The notes under the pieces were generated by a model, which was not told the DNA's origin, ran no database searches, and saw only the letters and a program-made list of their open reading frames with translations. A stretch of 64,000 nucleotides of DNA from positions 2,480,001 to 2,544,000 of the forward strand of contig NZ_JAANOV010000001.1 in the NCBI RefSeq assembly GCF_011758745.1, written 5' to 3'. Positions 31,822 to 41,181 of the stretch are shown here, piece after piece; position 1 is the stretch's first letter; the number at the start of each line of letters is the position of its first letter. The position numbers and the translations under genes are program-made. Origin of the DNA: Amycolatopsis granulosa. GTDB lineage: Bacteria > Actinomycetota > Actinomycetes > Mycobacteriales > Pseudonocardiaceae.

Positions 31822-33018
31822 ATGCCCGACAAGGCCCGCCTCGGGATGGCCGCCGCGCTCGGCGTCCTCCTGTCATCCGGCTCCGCGGTGGCCTCCGCCG
31901 CGCCCGCCGGGAACCAGTACGCCCTCTCGCAAGAGCAGCTCAGCCACCTACCCCCGGGACTGTGGGGCTTGCTGGGGCTGCTCGGCCTGTTCGGGCTGGT
32001 GGGCGTGTCCCGGCGGGGGCCGAAGCGCAACGGCAAGAACCCGCTGGCCGGCTACTCCGGTGAGGACGACCTGACACGCCCGCAAGGGCGTCACCACGCC
32101 GCGCCGGGGCAACGGCCGATGGAGTTCCAGTCCGGCGCCGACCGGAACCCGCAGGCTGAGCGCCCGCCGACGATCGGGACGGACCCGGCGGCCGCCCAGA
32201 TGCGTCCCGAGGCGGCGCCGATGCCCGACCCGCGGCGGCCGGTCACCCGCACGCCGTCGGATGTGCCCATGCCGTCCTACGCCTCGTTCGACGCGCCCTC
32301 CGGGAGTCCGTACGGGATGGAAGCACCGCCGGGGAACCAGTACGGGAACCAGTACGGCAGCCAGTACGCGACACCGGCCGGCGGTCAACCGTGGACGGAC
32401 GCGTCCTCCGGTGGCCGGCCCTACGCCGCCGCGGACACGCCGTCGGGCAGCCAGCCGATCCCCGGCTACGGCACGGAAACCTCGTCCACCGGGCCGCAGC
32501 CGTACCCGATGGCGGAACCCGGCGGCGGGCAGAGCTACGGCACCGACACGCCCGCCGGCGTCCCGTCGTACCCATCGGCGGAACCGTCGTCCAACGGCCA
32601 GCCCTACCCGACGACCGTGTCCTCCGGCGACCAGCCGTACCCGGCGGCGGAAACGTCCTCCGGCGACCAGAGCTACCCGGGGGAACTGCCGGGCGGCCAC
32701 CAGTCCTACAGCGGCGAAGTGCCGACCCAGTCGCGGATCTACGCCTCGCCCGACGGGCCGTCCGGCGCACAGCAGGCGTACGCCGCGGACGTGACGCCCG
32801 GCATGCAGGCCGGCTCGCCGATGGACACGGCCCCGACCGCGCCGACCCCGGCGCTGTACCGCCGCAACCCGGAGCCGTTCCCGCAGACCGACCAGGACCA
32901 GCCGCCGGCCGTACCGCAGCAGCAGGGGACGGGCACGTTCGCGGGCCTGCCCCGCTACCCCGACGCCGCCGCACCGGACGGCGGCCCGGTCGACGCTGTG
33001 CCCCGACACCAGCGTTGA
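31822..33018 (+). CDS. Secreted/membrane protein with WGxxGxxG-like helix and long Gly/Pro/Gln/Tyr repeat tail
   Basis: 398 aa from ATG 31822 (RBS AGGGGAG at 31806-31812). A signal peptide (residues 1-28) is followed by a short exposed loop and a transmembrane segment LWGLLGLLGLFGLVG with the WGxxGxxG pattern, then RR and a very long hydrophilic tail. The tail has about ten degenerate units of roughly 15 residues, each centred on GxQ(P/S)YP with Ser/Thr-Ser-Ser linkers, and ends without a domain I recognise. By the positive-inside rule the tail faces the cytoplasm after RRGPKRNGK. Low-complexity tails of this kind are often scaffolds; function unknown. Confidence 0.7.
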   Translation: MPDKARLGMAAALGVLLSSGSAVASAAPAGNQYALSQEQLSHLPPGLWGLLGLLGLFGLVGVSRRGPKRNGKNPLAGYSGEDDLTRPQGRHHAAPGQRPMEFQSGADRNPQAERPPTIGTDPAAAQMRPEAAPMPDPRRPVTRTPSDVPMPSYASFDAPSGSPYGMEAPPGNQYGNQYGSQYATPAGGQPWTDASSGGRPYAAADTPSGSQPIPGYGTETSSTGPQPYPMAEPGGGQSYGTDTPAGVPSYPSAEPSSNGQPYPTTVSSGDQPYPAAETSSGDQSYPGELPGGHQSYSGEVPTQSRIYASPDGPSGAQQAYAADVTPGMQAGSPMDTAPTAPTPALYRRNPEPFPQTDQDQPPAVPQQQGTGTFAGLPRYPDAAAPDGGPVDAVPRHQR

Positions 33019-33085
33019 CCAGCACTCCTCGCCGCGGCGTCCCAACCCCCAGGACGCCGCGGCGAGGAGATCCGCCGCACACCAC

Positions 33086-35590
33086 TCAGAGCTGGTCGAC
33101 CGCCGTGACCCGCAGGACCGCACTGCCGGCCTCGTCGGAGGCGGCCAGGTCCACCTCCGCGCTGATGCCCCAGTCGTGGTCGCCCGCCGGGTCGTCGAAG
33201 ATCTGCCGCACGCGCCACACCTCCGGCTCCTTCGAGATCATCAGCATCGCCGGTCCGCGCGCGTCCGGGCCGATCCCGATCGAGTCGTGCTGCTCGTAGT
33301 AGGACTCCAGCGCGGCTTCCCACTCGATGTCGTTCCAGCCGGACGCCGCGTCCAGCTCCCCCAGCTCCGCGTACGCGCGCCGGGCCGCCAGCTCGACCCG
33401 CCGGAACATCTGGTTGCGCACCAGTACCCGGAACGCACGCTCGTTGGCGGTGACCGGCGGCGGTTTCTCCGGCAACGCGGCGGCCGCGACCGGCTCCTCC
33501 CCCGGGTGCCGCAGCGCCTCCCACTCGTCCAGCAGGCTCGAGTCGACCTGGCGCACCATCTCACCGAGCCACGCGATCAGGTCCTCCAGCGGCTCGGTCT
33601 TCGCCTCGTCCGGCACCGTCCGCCGCAGCGCGTCGTAGGTGTCGGCCAGGTACCGCAGCACCAGGCCCTCCGAGCGCGCCAGCGAGTAGAAGTTCACGTA
33701 TTCGACGAAGTTCATCGCCCGCTCGTACATGTCGCGGACGACCGACTTCGGCTTCAGCTCGTAGTCCGCGACCCACGGGTGCCCGCGCCGGTACGTGTCG
33801 TACGCCGCCTCCAGCAGGTCCTGAAGCGGCTTCGGGTAGGTGACGTCGTCGAGCAGCGCCATCCGCTCCTCGTACTCGACCCCCTCGGCCTTGAGCGCCG
33901 CGACGGCTTCGCCGCGAGCCTTGAACTGCTGCTGCGACAGCACCGGCCGCGGATTCTCCACTGTGGACTCGATCACCGACACCACGTCCAGCGCGTACGC
34001 CGGGGACCCGCTGTCCAGCAGTTCGATCGCGGCCAGCGCGAACGGCGACAGCGGCTGGTTCAACGCGAAGTCCAGCTGCAGGTCCATGGTCAGCCGCACG
34101 GTCCGGCCCTGGTCGTCCGGTTCGGACAGCCGCTCCACCACACCCGCGGCGACCAGCGCCCGGTAGATCGCGATGGCGCGGCGGATGTGCTTGCGCTGCG
34201 ACGGCCGGTCCTCGTGGTTGTCCTCCAGCAGGTGCCGCATGTGGGCGAACGCGTTGCCCGGCCGCGAGATCACGTTGAGCAGCATCGCGTGGCTGACCTG
34301 GAAGCTGGACGTCAGCGGCTCGGGCGGCGACGAGATCAGCCGCTCGAACGTGCTCTCGGTCCAGTTGACGAACCCCTCCGGCGCGCTCTTGCGGACGATC
34401 TTGCGCTTCTTCTTCGGGTCGTCGCCCGCCTTCTGCAGGGCCTTCGCGTTCTCGACCACGTGGTCCGGCGCCTGCACCACCACGTACCCGTCGGTGTCGT
34501 ACCCGGCCCGTCCGGCGCGGCCGGCGATCTGGTGGAACTCGCGGGCCTTGAGGTGCCGCTGGCGCACCCCGTCGTACTTGGTCAGCGCGGAGAACACCAC
34601 CGTGCGGATCGGGACGTTGATGCCCACCCCGAGCGTGTCGGTCCCGCAGATCACCTTCAGCAGCCCGGCCTGCGCGAGCTGCTCGACGAGCCGCCGGTAC
34701 TTGGGCAGCATCCCGGCGTGGTGCACGCCGATGCCGTGCCGGACCAGCCGGGACAGGGACTTGCCGAACCCGGCGGAGAACCGGAAGTCGCCGATGGCCT
34801 CGGCCAGTGCGTCCTTCTCGGCGCGGGTGGTGACGTTGATGCTCATCAGCGCCTGCGCCCGCTCGATCGCCGCGGCCTGCGAGAAGTGCACCACGTACAC
34901 CGGGGCCTGCCCGCCGGCGAGCAGCTCGGTCATCGTCTCGTGCAGCGGCGTGAGCGCGTAGCGGTAGGTCAGCGGCACCGGGCGCTGCGCCGAGGTGACC
35001 ACCGCCGTCGGGCGGCCGGTGCGGCGGGTCAGGTCCTTCTCGAAGAACGTGACGTCACCCAGCGTGGCCGACATCAGCACGAACTGTGCGTGCGGCAGCT
35101 CCAGCAGCGGCACCTGCCAGGCCCAGCCGCGGTCGGGCTCGGAGTAGAAGTGGAACTCGTCGGCCACGACCTGGCCGACGGGCGCGTCGGCCCCGTAGCG
35201 CAACGCGATGTTCGCCAGGATTTCCGCGGTGCAGCAGATGATCGGGGCATCCGGGTTGACGGCGGAGTCACCGGTCATCATGCCGACGTTGTCGGCACCG
35301 AAGATCTCGATGAGCTGGAAGAACTTCTCCGAGACCAGTGCCTTGATGGGCGCGGTGTAGTAACTGCGCTTGCCGTGCGCGAGAGCGGTGAAGTGCGCGC
35401 CCACCGCGACCAGGCTCTTCCCCGATCCGGTGGGGGTGGACAGGATGACGTTCGCACCGGAGACGACCTCGATCAGCGCCTCTTCCTGCGCCGGGTACAG
35501 CTCGAGCCCGCGTCCGGCCGTCCAGGCCGAAAACGTCTCGAACAGCGTGTCTGGGTCGGGATCCGCAGGCAGGAGGTCTGAAAGGCTCAT
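33086..35590 (-). CDS. DEAD/DEAH-box (Ski2-like) helicase with DUF3516 domain
   Basis: 834 aa. Helicase motifs in order: Q-like LYPAQEEAL, Walker A STPTGSGKS (51-59), ADEFHFY (motif II), LMSATLG (III), YVVHFSQAAA (IV), GTDTLGVGIN (V), QIAGRAGRAG (VI). The C-terminal half matches the actinobacterial DUF3516 accessory region. Ski2-like enzymes unwind RNA or mixed duplexes, so RNA processing or decay is the best guess. The start is ATG 35590, with GATGGT 7 nt upstream. It is divergent from the acidic protein gene and shares a 108-bp promoter region with it. Confidence 0.92.
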   Translation of the reverse strand: MSLSDLLPADPDPDTLFETFSAWTAGRGLELYPAQEEALIEVVSGANVILSTPTGSGKSLVAVGAHFTALAHGKRSYYTAPIKALVSEKFFQLIEIFGADNVGMMTGDSAVNPDAPIICCTAEILANIALRYGADAPVGQVVADEFHFYSEPDRGWAWQVPLLELPHAQFVLMSATLGDVTFFEKDLTRRTGRPTAVVTSAQRPVPLTYRYALTPLHETMTELLAGGQAPVYVVHFSQAAAIERAQALMSINVTTRAEKDALAEAIGDFRFSAGFGKSLSRLVRHGIGVHHAGMLPKYRRLVEQLAQAGLLKVICGTDTLGVGINVPIRTVVFSALTKYDGVRQRHLKAREFHQIAGRAGRAGYDTDGYVVVQAPDHVVENAKALQKAGDDPKKKRKIVRKSAPEGFVNWTESTFERLISSPPEPLTSSFQVSHAMLLNVISRPGNAFAHMRHLLEDNHEDRPSQRKHIRRAIAIYRALVAAGVVERLSEPDDQGRTVRLTMDLQLDFALNQPLSPFALAAIELLDSGSPAYALDVVSVIESTVENPRPVLSQQQFKARGEAVAALKAEGVEYEERMALLDDVTYPKPLQDLLEAAYDTYRRGHPWVADYELKPKSVVRDMYERAMNFVEYVNFYSLARSEGLVLRYLADTYDALRRTVPDEAKTEPLEDLIAWLGEMVRQVDSSLLDEWEALRHPGEEPVAAAALPEKPPPVTANERAFRVLVRNQMFRRVELAARRAYAELGELDAASGWNDIEWEAALESYYEQHDSIGIGPDARGPAMLMISKEPEVWRVRQIFDDPAGDHDWGISAEVDLAASDEAGSAVLRVTAVDQL

Positions 35591-35698
35591 CGTGGGTACC
35601 ATCGTGCCATTCGCGGCCGCAGAGCGGATGGGGCCCATCGCGGCCGGTCCCGTCAAGCCGTAGGCTTCCCACACACAGGTGTAATCCGGAGGGCTGGC

Positions 35699-36967
35699 AT
35701 GGCACAGGACATCGTCCCGATCGAACTCGGGCTGCCGCAGGGGGACCTGGTGACCCTTTGGGCCCCGCGCTGGCGGGAGGACGGTGAGGAGTGGGAGGCG
35801 TTCCTCGGCGACGAGGACGACCTGTACGCCTTCCCCGACGCCGCGCACCTGGCCGCGTTCGTCCGGACGGCCGAACAGCACGACCTGATCGACCACCCGG
35901 CGTGGGCCGCGGTGCCCGCGCTGAACGTGCCGGAGCTGATCCCCGACGACGACCACTCCTACGACCTCGTCGGCGTCCCGGAGCTGGTGGCCGAGGACCC
36001 GGATTCGTGGACGATCAGCGAGCTGGCCGAGATCGTCGGCATCGTGCGGTCGCTGGCCGACGTCTGCGAGCTGGACGAGGTACACGAGATCCTGGACGCC
36101 ACCGAGGGCTTCTCGCTGCTGGAGCAGGGCAGATTGCCGTTCACCGGCCGCGAGGGCGAGCGGCTGTGGAACGACCTGTCCGAGGCGGTGTCCGAGAAGT
36201 GGGACACCGTGCTGGACGCGATCGACGGCCTGGTCACGGTGCCCGATGTGGACGCCGGCGTGCTCGAGCAGACCGCGGAGGAGCTGGCCACGTTCCTGGA
36301 GGAGTCCGCGGAGGCCGAGGTCGAGTCCGAGCAGGCCGACGAGGACCTGGACACGGTCGAGACCACCGACGGCGACCAGGACGAGGAGGAGGACGAGGAG
36401 GACGTGCCGACCGGTTTCTGGGCCGAGGTCGGCATCGACCCGATCAAGATCATCACCGTCGGCCACGAGTACTACTCGCTGCGGTGCTACCTCGACGACG
36501 AGCCGGTCTTCCTCGGCAGTGCGGGCAAGATCGACGTGTTCAAGTCGGAGAAGGCGCTGGGCCGCGCGCTGGCCGACGGCAACGCCTTCGCCGACAACGA
36601 CCTGGCCGAGGTGTCCACTTGGGACGCCGTGCTGTCCCGGGCGACCGCGGGCGAGCTGGAGGTCGAGGTCGATCCCGAGAACACCTACGTGCTGGCGGGC
36701 CTGGACGAGGACCTCGCCGCCGGGCCGGACGCGATCGACCCGACCCAGCTGGACCTGGCGGTCGAGCTGCTCACCGACGCGGCGGACTGGGCCGGTGACG
36801 ACTCGACGGCCGCCGCACTGTCCACTTCGGAGAGCCTGGGCTGGCTGGTGTCGTTCGTGCTGAAGCCGGACCCCGGCCGGCTCGCGCCGAGCGCACCGTT
36901 CGACACCGAGCAGAGCGAGTGGCGCAAGCTGGTCGAGGCGTTCGAGAACCGGCTACGGGTCCACTGA
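35699..36967 (+). CDS. Conserved acidic protein of unknown function
   Basis: 422 aa, very acidic, with an internal run of Glu/Asp at about residues 205-240 (DEDLDTVETTDGDQDEEEDE) dividing an N-terminal domain from a C-terminal one that begins GFWAEVGIDPIKIITVGHE. Both halves look globular. Some databases call this actinobacterial family 'primosomal protein', but I see no DNA-binding, zinc or ATPase motif to back that name. ATG 35699 has GGAGGG (35688-35693); TAGGCT at 35661-35666 is a possible -10. Divergent pairing with the helicase suggests a joint role. Confidence 0.7.
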   Translation: MAQDIVPIELGLPQGDLVTLWAPRWREDGEEWEAFLGDEDDLYAFPDAAHLAAFVRTAEQHDLIDHPAWAAVPALNVPELIPDDDHSYDLVGVPELVAEDPDSWTISELAEIVGIVRSLADVCELDEVHEILDATEGFSLLEQGRLPFTGREGERLWNDLSEAVSEKWDTVLDAIDGLVTVPDVDAGVLEQTAEELATFLEESAEAEVESEQADEDLDTVETTDGDQDEEEDEEDVPTGFWAEVGIDPIKIITVGHEYYSLRCYLDDEPVFLGSAGKIDVFKSEKALGRALADGNAFADNDLAEVSTWDAVLSRATAGELEVEVDPENTYVLAGLDEDLAAGPDAIDPTQLDLAVELLTDAADWAGDDSTAAALSTSESLGWLVSFVLKPDPGRLAPSAPFDTEQSEWRKLVEAFENRLRVH

Positions 36968-36986
36968 GTCACCCGGGTCCGAGCAG

Positions 36987-37020
36987 GCGCGCCGCGTTCC
37001 CACCGAGGACCGCGGCGCGC
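36987..37020 (+). terminator. Terminator of the acidic protein gene
   Basis: GCGCGCCGCG (36987-36996) pairs perfectly with CGCGGCGCGC (37011-37020) over a 14-nt loop, 20 nt after the stop. Confidence 0.75.
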
Positions 37021-37048
37021 GCTGTGTCCGTCCGGCACCGACAATCAT

Positions 37049-37064
37049 GATTCCTCCGGGAATC
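37049..37064 (+). promoter_or_regulatory. Palindromic operator upstream of MerR gene
   Basis: GATTCCTCCGGGAATC, 6-bp arms GATTCC/GGAATC with a 4-nt centre, 50 nt before the MerR start codon. Probably its autoregulatory site. Confidence 0.5.
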
Positions 37065-37113
37065 GTGGGTTCCCGGCCGGTGTTGGTGCCTGACATGGTG
37101 GGAAGGTCACGCG

Positions 37114-37476
37114 ATGCTGATCGGTGAGCTGGCCCGGCGCACGGGCACGAGCGACCGGCTGCTGCGGTACTACGAGCGCGTCGGCCTCCTCGCGGCCGAC
37201 CGGCGGGACAACGGGTATCGCGAGTACGACGCGGGTGCCGTCGAGCGCGTGCAGCAGATCCGCGAACTGCTCGCCGCCGGCCTGCCGACGCGGGAGATCC
37301 GGCGGATCATCGACTGCGCCCACCCGGACGGCAGGCTCGACGCCTGTCCCGGCGTGCTGGACACGCTGCGCGCCCGGCTGACCGAGCTGGACGCCCGCGC
37401 CGCGGAGCTCACCGCCGCGCGGGCCGCCCTGCGTCAGGCCATCACGACGACCGAGTCTCAGCGCGAACGGGCGTGA
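37114..37476 (+). CDS. MerR family transcriptional regulator
   Basis: 120 aa. HTH MLIGELARRTGTSDRLLRYYE and the following winged part, then a coiled-coil helix rich in Arg/Ala. It has only two Cys, in IDCAHPDGRLDACPG, a pattern seen in small regulators of multidrug or redox response. The RBS GGAAGG precedes ATG 37114. Its last 35 nt overlap the end of the convergent MFS gene, an arrangement that can produce antisense RNA at both 3' ends. Confidence 0.9.
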   Translation: MLIGELARRTGTSDRLLRYYERVGLLAADRRDNGYREYDAGAVERVQQIRELLAAGLPTREIRRIIDCAHPDGRLDACPGVLDTLRARLTELDARAAELTAARAALRQAITTTESQRERA

Positions 37477-38635
37477 GGCCGATGGCCAGCACCGGGAAGA
37501 TCGCGGCCACGCAGAACGCCAGCGCGTAGCGCGAGTCGCCGATCACCAGGCCCAGCAGCGGCGGGGTCAGGGATGCCGCGACGTTCTGGGCGGTGTTCTG
37601 CGCGCCCATCGCCCGGCCCGCCCAGTCGATCCCGGCCAGTTCGGCCGAGGCGGTGAACCCCAGCCCGTTGTCCGCGACCGTGATCACCGCGGCCAGCGCC
37701 AGGGCGAGCAGCACCACCCACGACCAGCTCACGTCCCCGACGGCGACCAGCAGCATGACCGCCGCGCTCGCCACCGCCAGCTGCCGCATCGGCCGCAGCC
37801 TGCTGCCCACGCGGTCGGACCAGTAGCCGGAGACGAGCCGCCCCGCCGCGCCCAGCACCTGCACCACCGCCAGGAACCAGCCCGCGGACAGTGCGCTCCA
37901 CCCGTGCTCGGACACCAGGTAGATCGGCGCGAACGCGGACACCGCGAACTGCGGGACCACCAGCAACGTGCTGGCGCCGTGCAGCCGCCACAGGGCCGGC
38001 CTCCGGTAGGGGGACGCGGGTTTCGGAGCGCCCGCCTTCTTCACCGGCCGCGGCGGGTCGATCACCAGCCAGGCGACCAGCGCGGCCACCACCAGCCCGA
38101 AAACCCCGGGGAACAGCACCGCCGCCGCAAAGCCCGCGTGCTCCGCCAGCGGCGGCAGGGCCAGCGCCGCGATCCCGACACCGAGCGGCTGCGCGGTCTG
38201 CCGGATGCCCATGGCGGTGCCGCGTTCGTCCGGCCCGAACCAGCCCATGACCGCCCGCCCGCTGGCCGCGTTCACCGACGCGGTGAGCGCCCCGGCGAGC
38301 AGGAACAACCCGAACAGCACCCCGGTGGACGGCATGACCAGCCCCGTGACCAGCAGCAGCACCGACGACGCGCCCAGGCCCAGCGCCATCACCACGCGCT
38401 CGCCGTAGCGGTCGGCCGCCGCGCCCCACGCGATCAGCGTGAACAGCAGGCCGATGCTGGGCGCGGCGACGATGGTGCCGGCCTGCGCGAGCGTCAGGCC
38501 GGCCGTCCGCATCGCGGGCACCAGGAACGGGATGCCGAAGAGGAACGAGCAGCTCGCGGTCTGGGCCGCGAGGCCGAGCGCGAGGATGCCCCACCGGCGC
38601 CTACTCCTCGTGTCCACCGCTGCTGCTCGGCTCAT
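37442..38635 (-). CDS. MFS transporter
   Basis: 397 aa, twelve predicted transmembrane helices with the loop-2/3 motif GAAADRYGERV and a central cytoplasmic loop near KKAGAPKP. Typical of the drug-proton or nitrate/oxalate-like MFS groups; the substrate cannot be told. It converges on the MerR gene with a 35-bp overlap (37442-37476). The start is ATG 38635 and a long palindrome (38646-38677) lies just upstream. Confidence 0.9.
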   Translation of the reverse strand: MSRAAAVDTRSRRRWGILALGLAAQTASCSFLFGIPFLVPAMRTAGLTLAQAGTIVAAPSIGLLFTLIAWGAAADRYGERVVMALGLGASSVLLLVTGLVMPSTGVLFGLFLLAGALTASVNAASGRAVMGWFGPDERGTAMGIRQTAQPLGVGIAALALPPLAEHAGFAAAVLFPGVFGLVVAALVAWLVIDPPRPVKKAGAPKPASPYRRPALWRLHGASTLLVVPQFAVSAFAPIYLVSEHGWSALSAGWFLAVVQVLGAAGRLVSGYWSDRVGSRLRPMRQLAVASAAVMLLVAVGDVSWSWVVLLALALAAVITVADNGLGFTASAELAGIDWAGRAMGAQNTAQNVAASLTPPLLGLVIGDSRYALAFCVAAIFPVLAIGLTPVRAETRSS

Positions 38636-38645
38636 CGCGACCGTC

Positions 38646-38677
38646 CCAAGATATGAGAAGAACTTCCTACATCTTGG
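38646..38677 (-). promoter_or_regulatory. Inverted repeat upstream of MFS transporter
   Basis: Outer arms CCAAGAT (38646-38652) and ATCTTGG (38671-38677), with an inner dyad near GAAGAACTTC between them. At 11 nt before the MFS start it would block ribosome or polymerase entry, so it is a candidate operator; the regulator is unknown. Confidence 0.45.
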
Positions 38678-38713
38678 ACTTTACTTGCTGCGGCTAACGA
38701 TCACAAGCGGCTT

Positions 38714-39814
38714 TCACAGCAGCTCCGCGTAGCCGGGTTTGATCACGTTGTTGATCAAGTCGAGTCGTTGATCGAAATCGAGGAACGCCGACTTCATCGC
38801 GTTGATCGTGAACCACTGGAAGTCGGCCCAGCCGTAGCCGAACGCCTCCGCGAGTGCGGCGAACTCACTCGACATCGTGCAGCCGCTCATGAGCCGGTTG
38901 TCCGTGTTCACCGTCACCCGGAAGCGCAAGTCCGCCAGTAGCCCGATCGGATGGTCGGCGATCGACGCCGCCGCACCCGTCTGGACGTTGGATGACGGGC
39001 AGATCTCCAGCGGGATGCGGCGGTCGCGGACGTAGCTCGCGAGCCGGCCCAGGTGGACCGTCCCGTCCGGATCGCGCTTGATGTCGTCGACGATTCGCAC
39101 GCCGTGCCCGAGCCGTTCCGCGCCACAATGCTGAATCGCCTCCCAAATCGACGCGAGCCCGAACGCCTCACCGGCGTGAATGGTGAAATGCGCATTGTTG
39201 GTGCGCAGGTATTCGAATGCGTCGAGATTGCGGGTGGGCGGGAATCCCGCTTCCGGTCCGGCGATGTCGAACCCGGCCACACCGGCGTCCCGGTAACGCA
39301 CCGCGAGCTCGGCGATCTCCGCCGCGCGCGCGTGCTGACGCATCGCACACAACAAAGTACCCATTCGGATGACTTTTCCCTGCTGAGCGGCTCGGCGCTC
39401 ACCCTCCGCAAACCCGGCCTGAACGGCCTCGACGACGGCGTCGAGCGACAGCCCGCGCTCGACGAACAGCTCCGGCGCGTACCGCACCTCGGCGTACGCG
39501 ACACCGTCCGCGGCGAGGTCCTCCACGCACTCCCTGGCGACCCTGACCAGGGCTTCTTCGGTCTGCATGACGCCACAGGTGTGCGCGAAGGTCTCCAGGT
39601 AGGACTCCAGGGACCCGGAGTCGGCCGCCTCGCGGAACCAGCGGCCCAGCTCGGCCACGTCGGTGGTGGGCAGATCGCGGTACCCCAGCGCGTCGGCCAG
39701 TTCGGCGACGGTCCCCGGACGGAGTCCTCCGTCGAGGTGGTCATGGAGCAGGACCTTGGGCGCGCGGCGGATGTTTTCCGTGGTCAGGGGCGCGGGAGTG
39801 GAGTTTCCGGACAT
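38714..39814 (-). CDS. add: adenosine deaminase
   Basis: 366 aa, converts (deoxy)adenosine to (deoxy)inosine, which PNP then cleaves. Zinc ligands HDHLDG, the catalytic HAGE (Glu) and the Asp of NTDN are present, as is SSN. ATG 39814 lies 6 nt after TACCGT (complement of 39821-39826), a leaderless start. Convergent and divergent neighbours show it is not part of the cdd-deoA operon here. A short segment (about 39120-39400) is slightly less GC-rich than its surroundings. Confidence 0.96.
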   Translation of the reverse strand: MSGNSTPAPLTTENIRRAPKVLLHDHLDGGLRPGTVAELADALGYRDLPTTDVAELGRWFREAADSGSLESYLETFAHTCGVMQTEEALVRVARECVEDLAADGVAYAEVRYAPELFVERGLSLDAVVEAVQAGFAEGERRAAQQGKVIRMGTLLCAMRQHARAAEIAELAVRYRDAGVAGFDIAGPEAGFPPTRNLDAFEYLRTNNAHFTIHAGEAFGLASIWEAIQHCGAERLGHGVRIVDDIKRDPDGTVHLGRLASYVRDRRIPLEICPSSNVQTGAAASIADHPIGLLADLRFRVTVNTDNRLMSGCTMSSEFAALAEAFGYGWADFQWFTINAMKSAFLDFDQRLDLINNVIKPGYAELL

Positions 39815-40019
39815 GCTCCGACGGTACCCCGGAAGCGGTCACCCACCCGGTCTCGCGCGCTACCAACTCTCAGCCTCCACTCAAGCTTCAGGCCGCTTGT
39901 TTCGGGCCCGGCGGGCCGGGCTGGACGCGCCCGCCTTTACGGGGGCGATACCCCGGGAATTTCGGCAATGGTTAAGCTTCGCCCACGTCCCTCTTTCCCC
40001 GCCGACGAAGGACATCGAA

Positions 40020-41168
40020 GTGACCACTGATAACCACATTGGAGCTCCGTCCTTCGACCGGATGCGCAACATGCTGGTGCGCGCGGCCGAAGTCCGCGAG
40101 AGCGAGCAGCAGCAGATCTTCGACGCGCTCGATGACATCTACGCGCGGCTGGCTCCGGTCGACTCGCTGGGCGCCGTGCGCAAGCGCCTGTCGGAGCTGC
40201 CCGACCGCACCGAGGTCGGCGTGCTCGCCGAGCGCCTGGACGAGGCGATGTCCCGCCTGGAGGCGCAGGACAACGCGCTGGCGGACCTGGCGCGCGCGGT
40301 GGAAAGCATCGTCGACAAGCTGGCGAAGCCGTTCGCCCAGCTCGACGGTCGTCTGGACGGCGTGGCCGCCCGGTTCGAGGGCGTGGCCGGCCGGATGGAC
40401 GGGCTCGAGGACAAGCTGGAGAACATCCACCGCCGCCTGGACGACCTCAACGGTCACCTGGACAAGCAGGACGCGAAGCTCGACGCGCTGCCGCAGGCCG
40501 TGCACGGCCCGGTCAAGGAGCGCATCGAGATGGCCGAGTCCATCCTGCGCGACCGGGTCGACTCGGGGCTGGGCGAGCTGCGCGAGCGGGTGGAGAACGG
40601 TGCCGGCGAGCTGCGGGAGCGGGTCGACAACGGCCTGTCCGCGCTGCGCGGCCGCGTGGACGAGGCGGACGCCCAGCACCGGGAACGCGTCGAGGCGGCC
40701 ACGCAGTCGCTGCGCGGCGCGATCGACGAGACCGCCGAGATGCTGGACCCGACCGAGCGGCTGGAAGCGCTGTCCGCACGGCTGGAAGAGATCACCGGCC
40801 GCCTGGACAACCTGGCCGGCCGGGTCGACAAGGTCGACGAGGGCGTGGCCGCGCAGTTCGGCGACCTCGGCGGCGCGGTGAAGAGCGGCTTCTCGCGGGT
40901 CGAGGGCACGCTGGCCAGCCGTCCGGACACCGAGTCGGTCGGTTCGCTGGTGCGGCGCAGCAACGAGGAGTCCGAGCGGCGCATCGGCGGTCAGCTCGAC
41001 GAGGCGATGGCGACGTTCGCGGAACTGATGCTCGGCGGCGGCCCGTCCGTCCCGCAGATCGCTCCGCCGCCCCCGGTGCAGCGCCAGCCGCGCCGCGCCC
41101 GCAACGGCCGGGCGCCGAAGAACGCGGACGTGAAGACCAAGCCCGAGGGCGACGACTCCGACGCCTGA
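40020..41168 (+). CDS. Long amphipathic coiled-coil protein of unknown function
   Basis: 382 aa from GTG 40020 (RBS AAGGA at 40008-40012). Residues of about 20-330 are almost entirely alpha-helical heptad/hendecad repeats, such as RLDDLNGHLDKQDAKLD and the near-identical ELRERVENGAG / ELRERVDNGLS units, like apolipoprotein A-type or phasin-like helices. A short Pro/Arg tail (about 345-382: QRQPRRARNGRAPKNA) could bind acidic partners. It has no signal peptide or membrane segment. The frame upstream of 40020 has no homology. Role unknown; polymer-granule or cell-shape scaffolds use such helices. Confidence 0.75.
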   Translation: MTTDNHIGAPSFDRMRNMLVRAAEVRESEQQQIFDALDDIYARLAPVDSLGAVRKRLSELPDRTEVGVLAERLDEAMSRLEAQDNALADLARAVESIVDKLAKPFAQLDGRLDGVAARFEGVAGRMDGLEDKLENIHRRLDDLNGHLDKQDAKLDALPQAVHGPVKERIEMAESILRDRVDSGLGELRERVENGAGELRERVDNGLSALRGRVDEADAQHRERVEAATQSLRGAIDETAEMLDPTERLEALSARLEEITGRLDNLAGRVDKVDEGVAAQFGDLGGAVKSGFSRVEGTLASRPDTESVGSLVRRSNEESERRIGGQLDEAMATFAELMLGGGPSVPQIAPPPPVQRQPRRARNGRAPKNADVKTKPEGDDSDA

Positions 41169-41181
41169 GTACCGCTTCCCC

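Noticed and set aside
33176-35581. An 801-codon plus-strand frame across the helicase
   Set aside because: Antisense shadow of the helicase with Arg/Gly/His-biased composition.
33086-36466. A 1126-aa fusion of helicase and N-terminal extension
   Set aside because: The extra 292 residues are antisense to the acidic protein gene; homology begins at the ATG at 35590.
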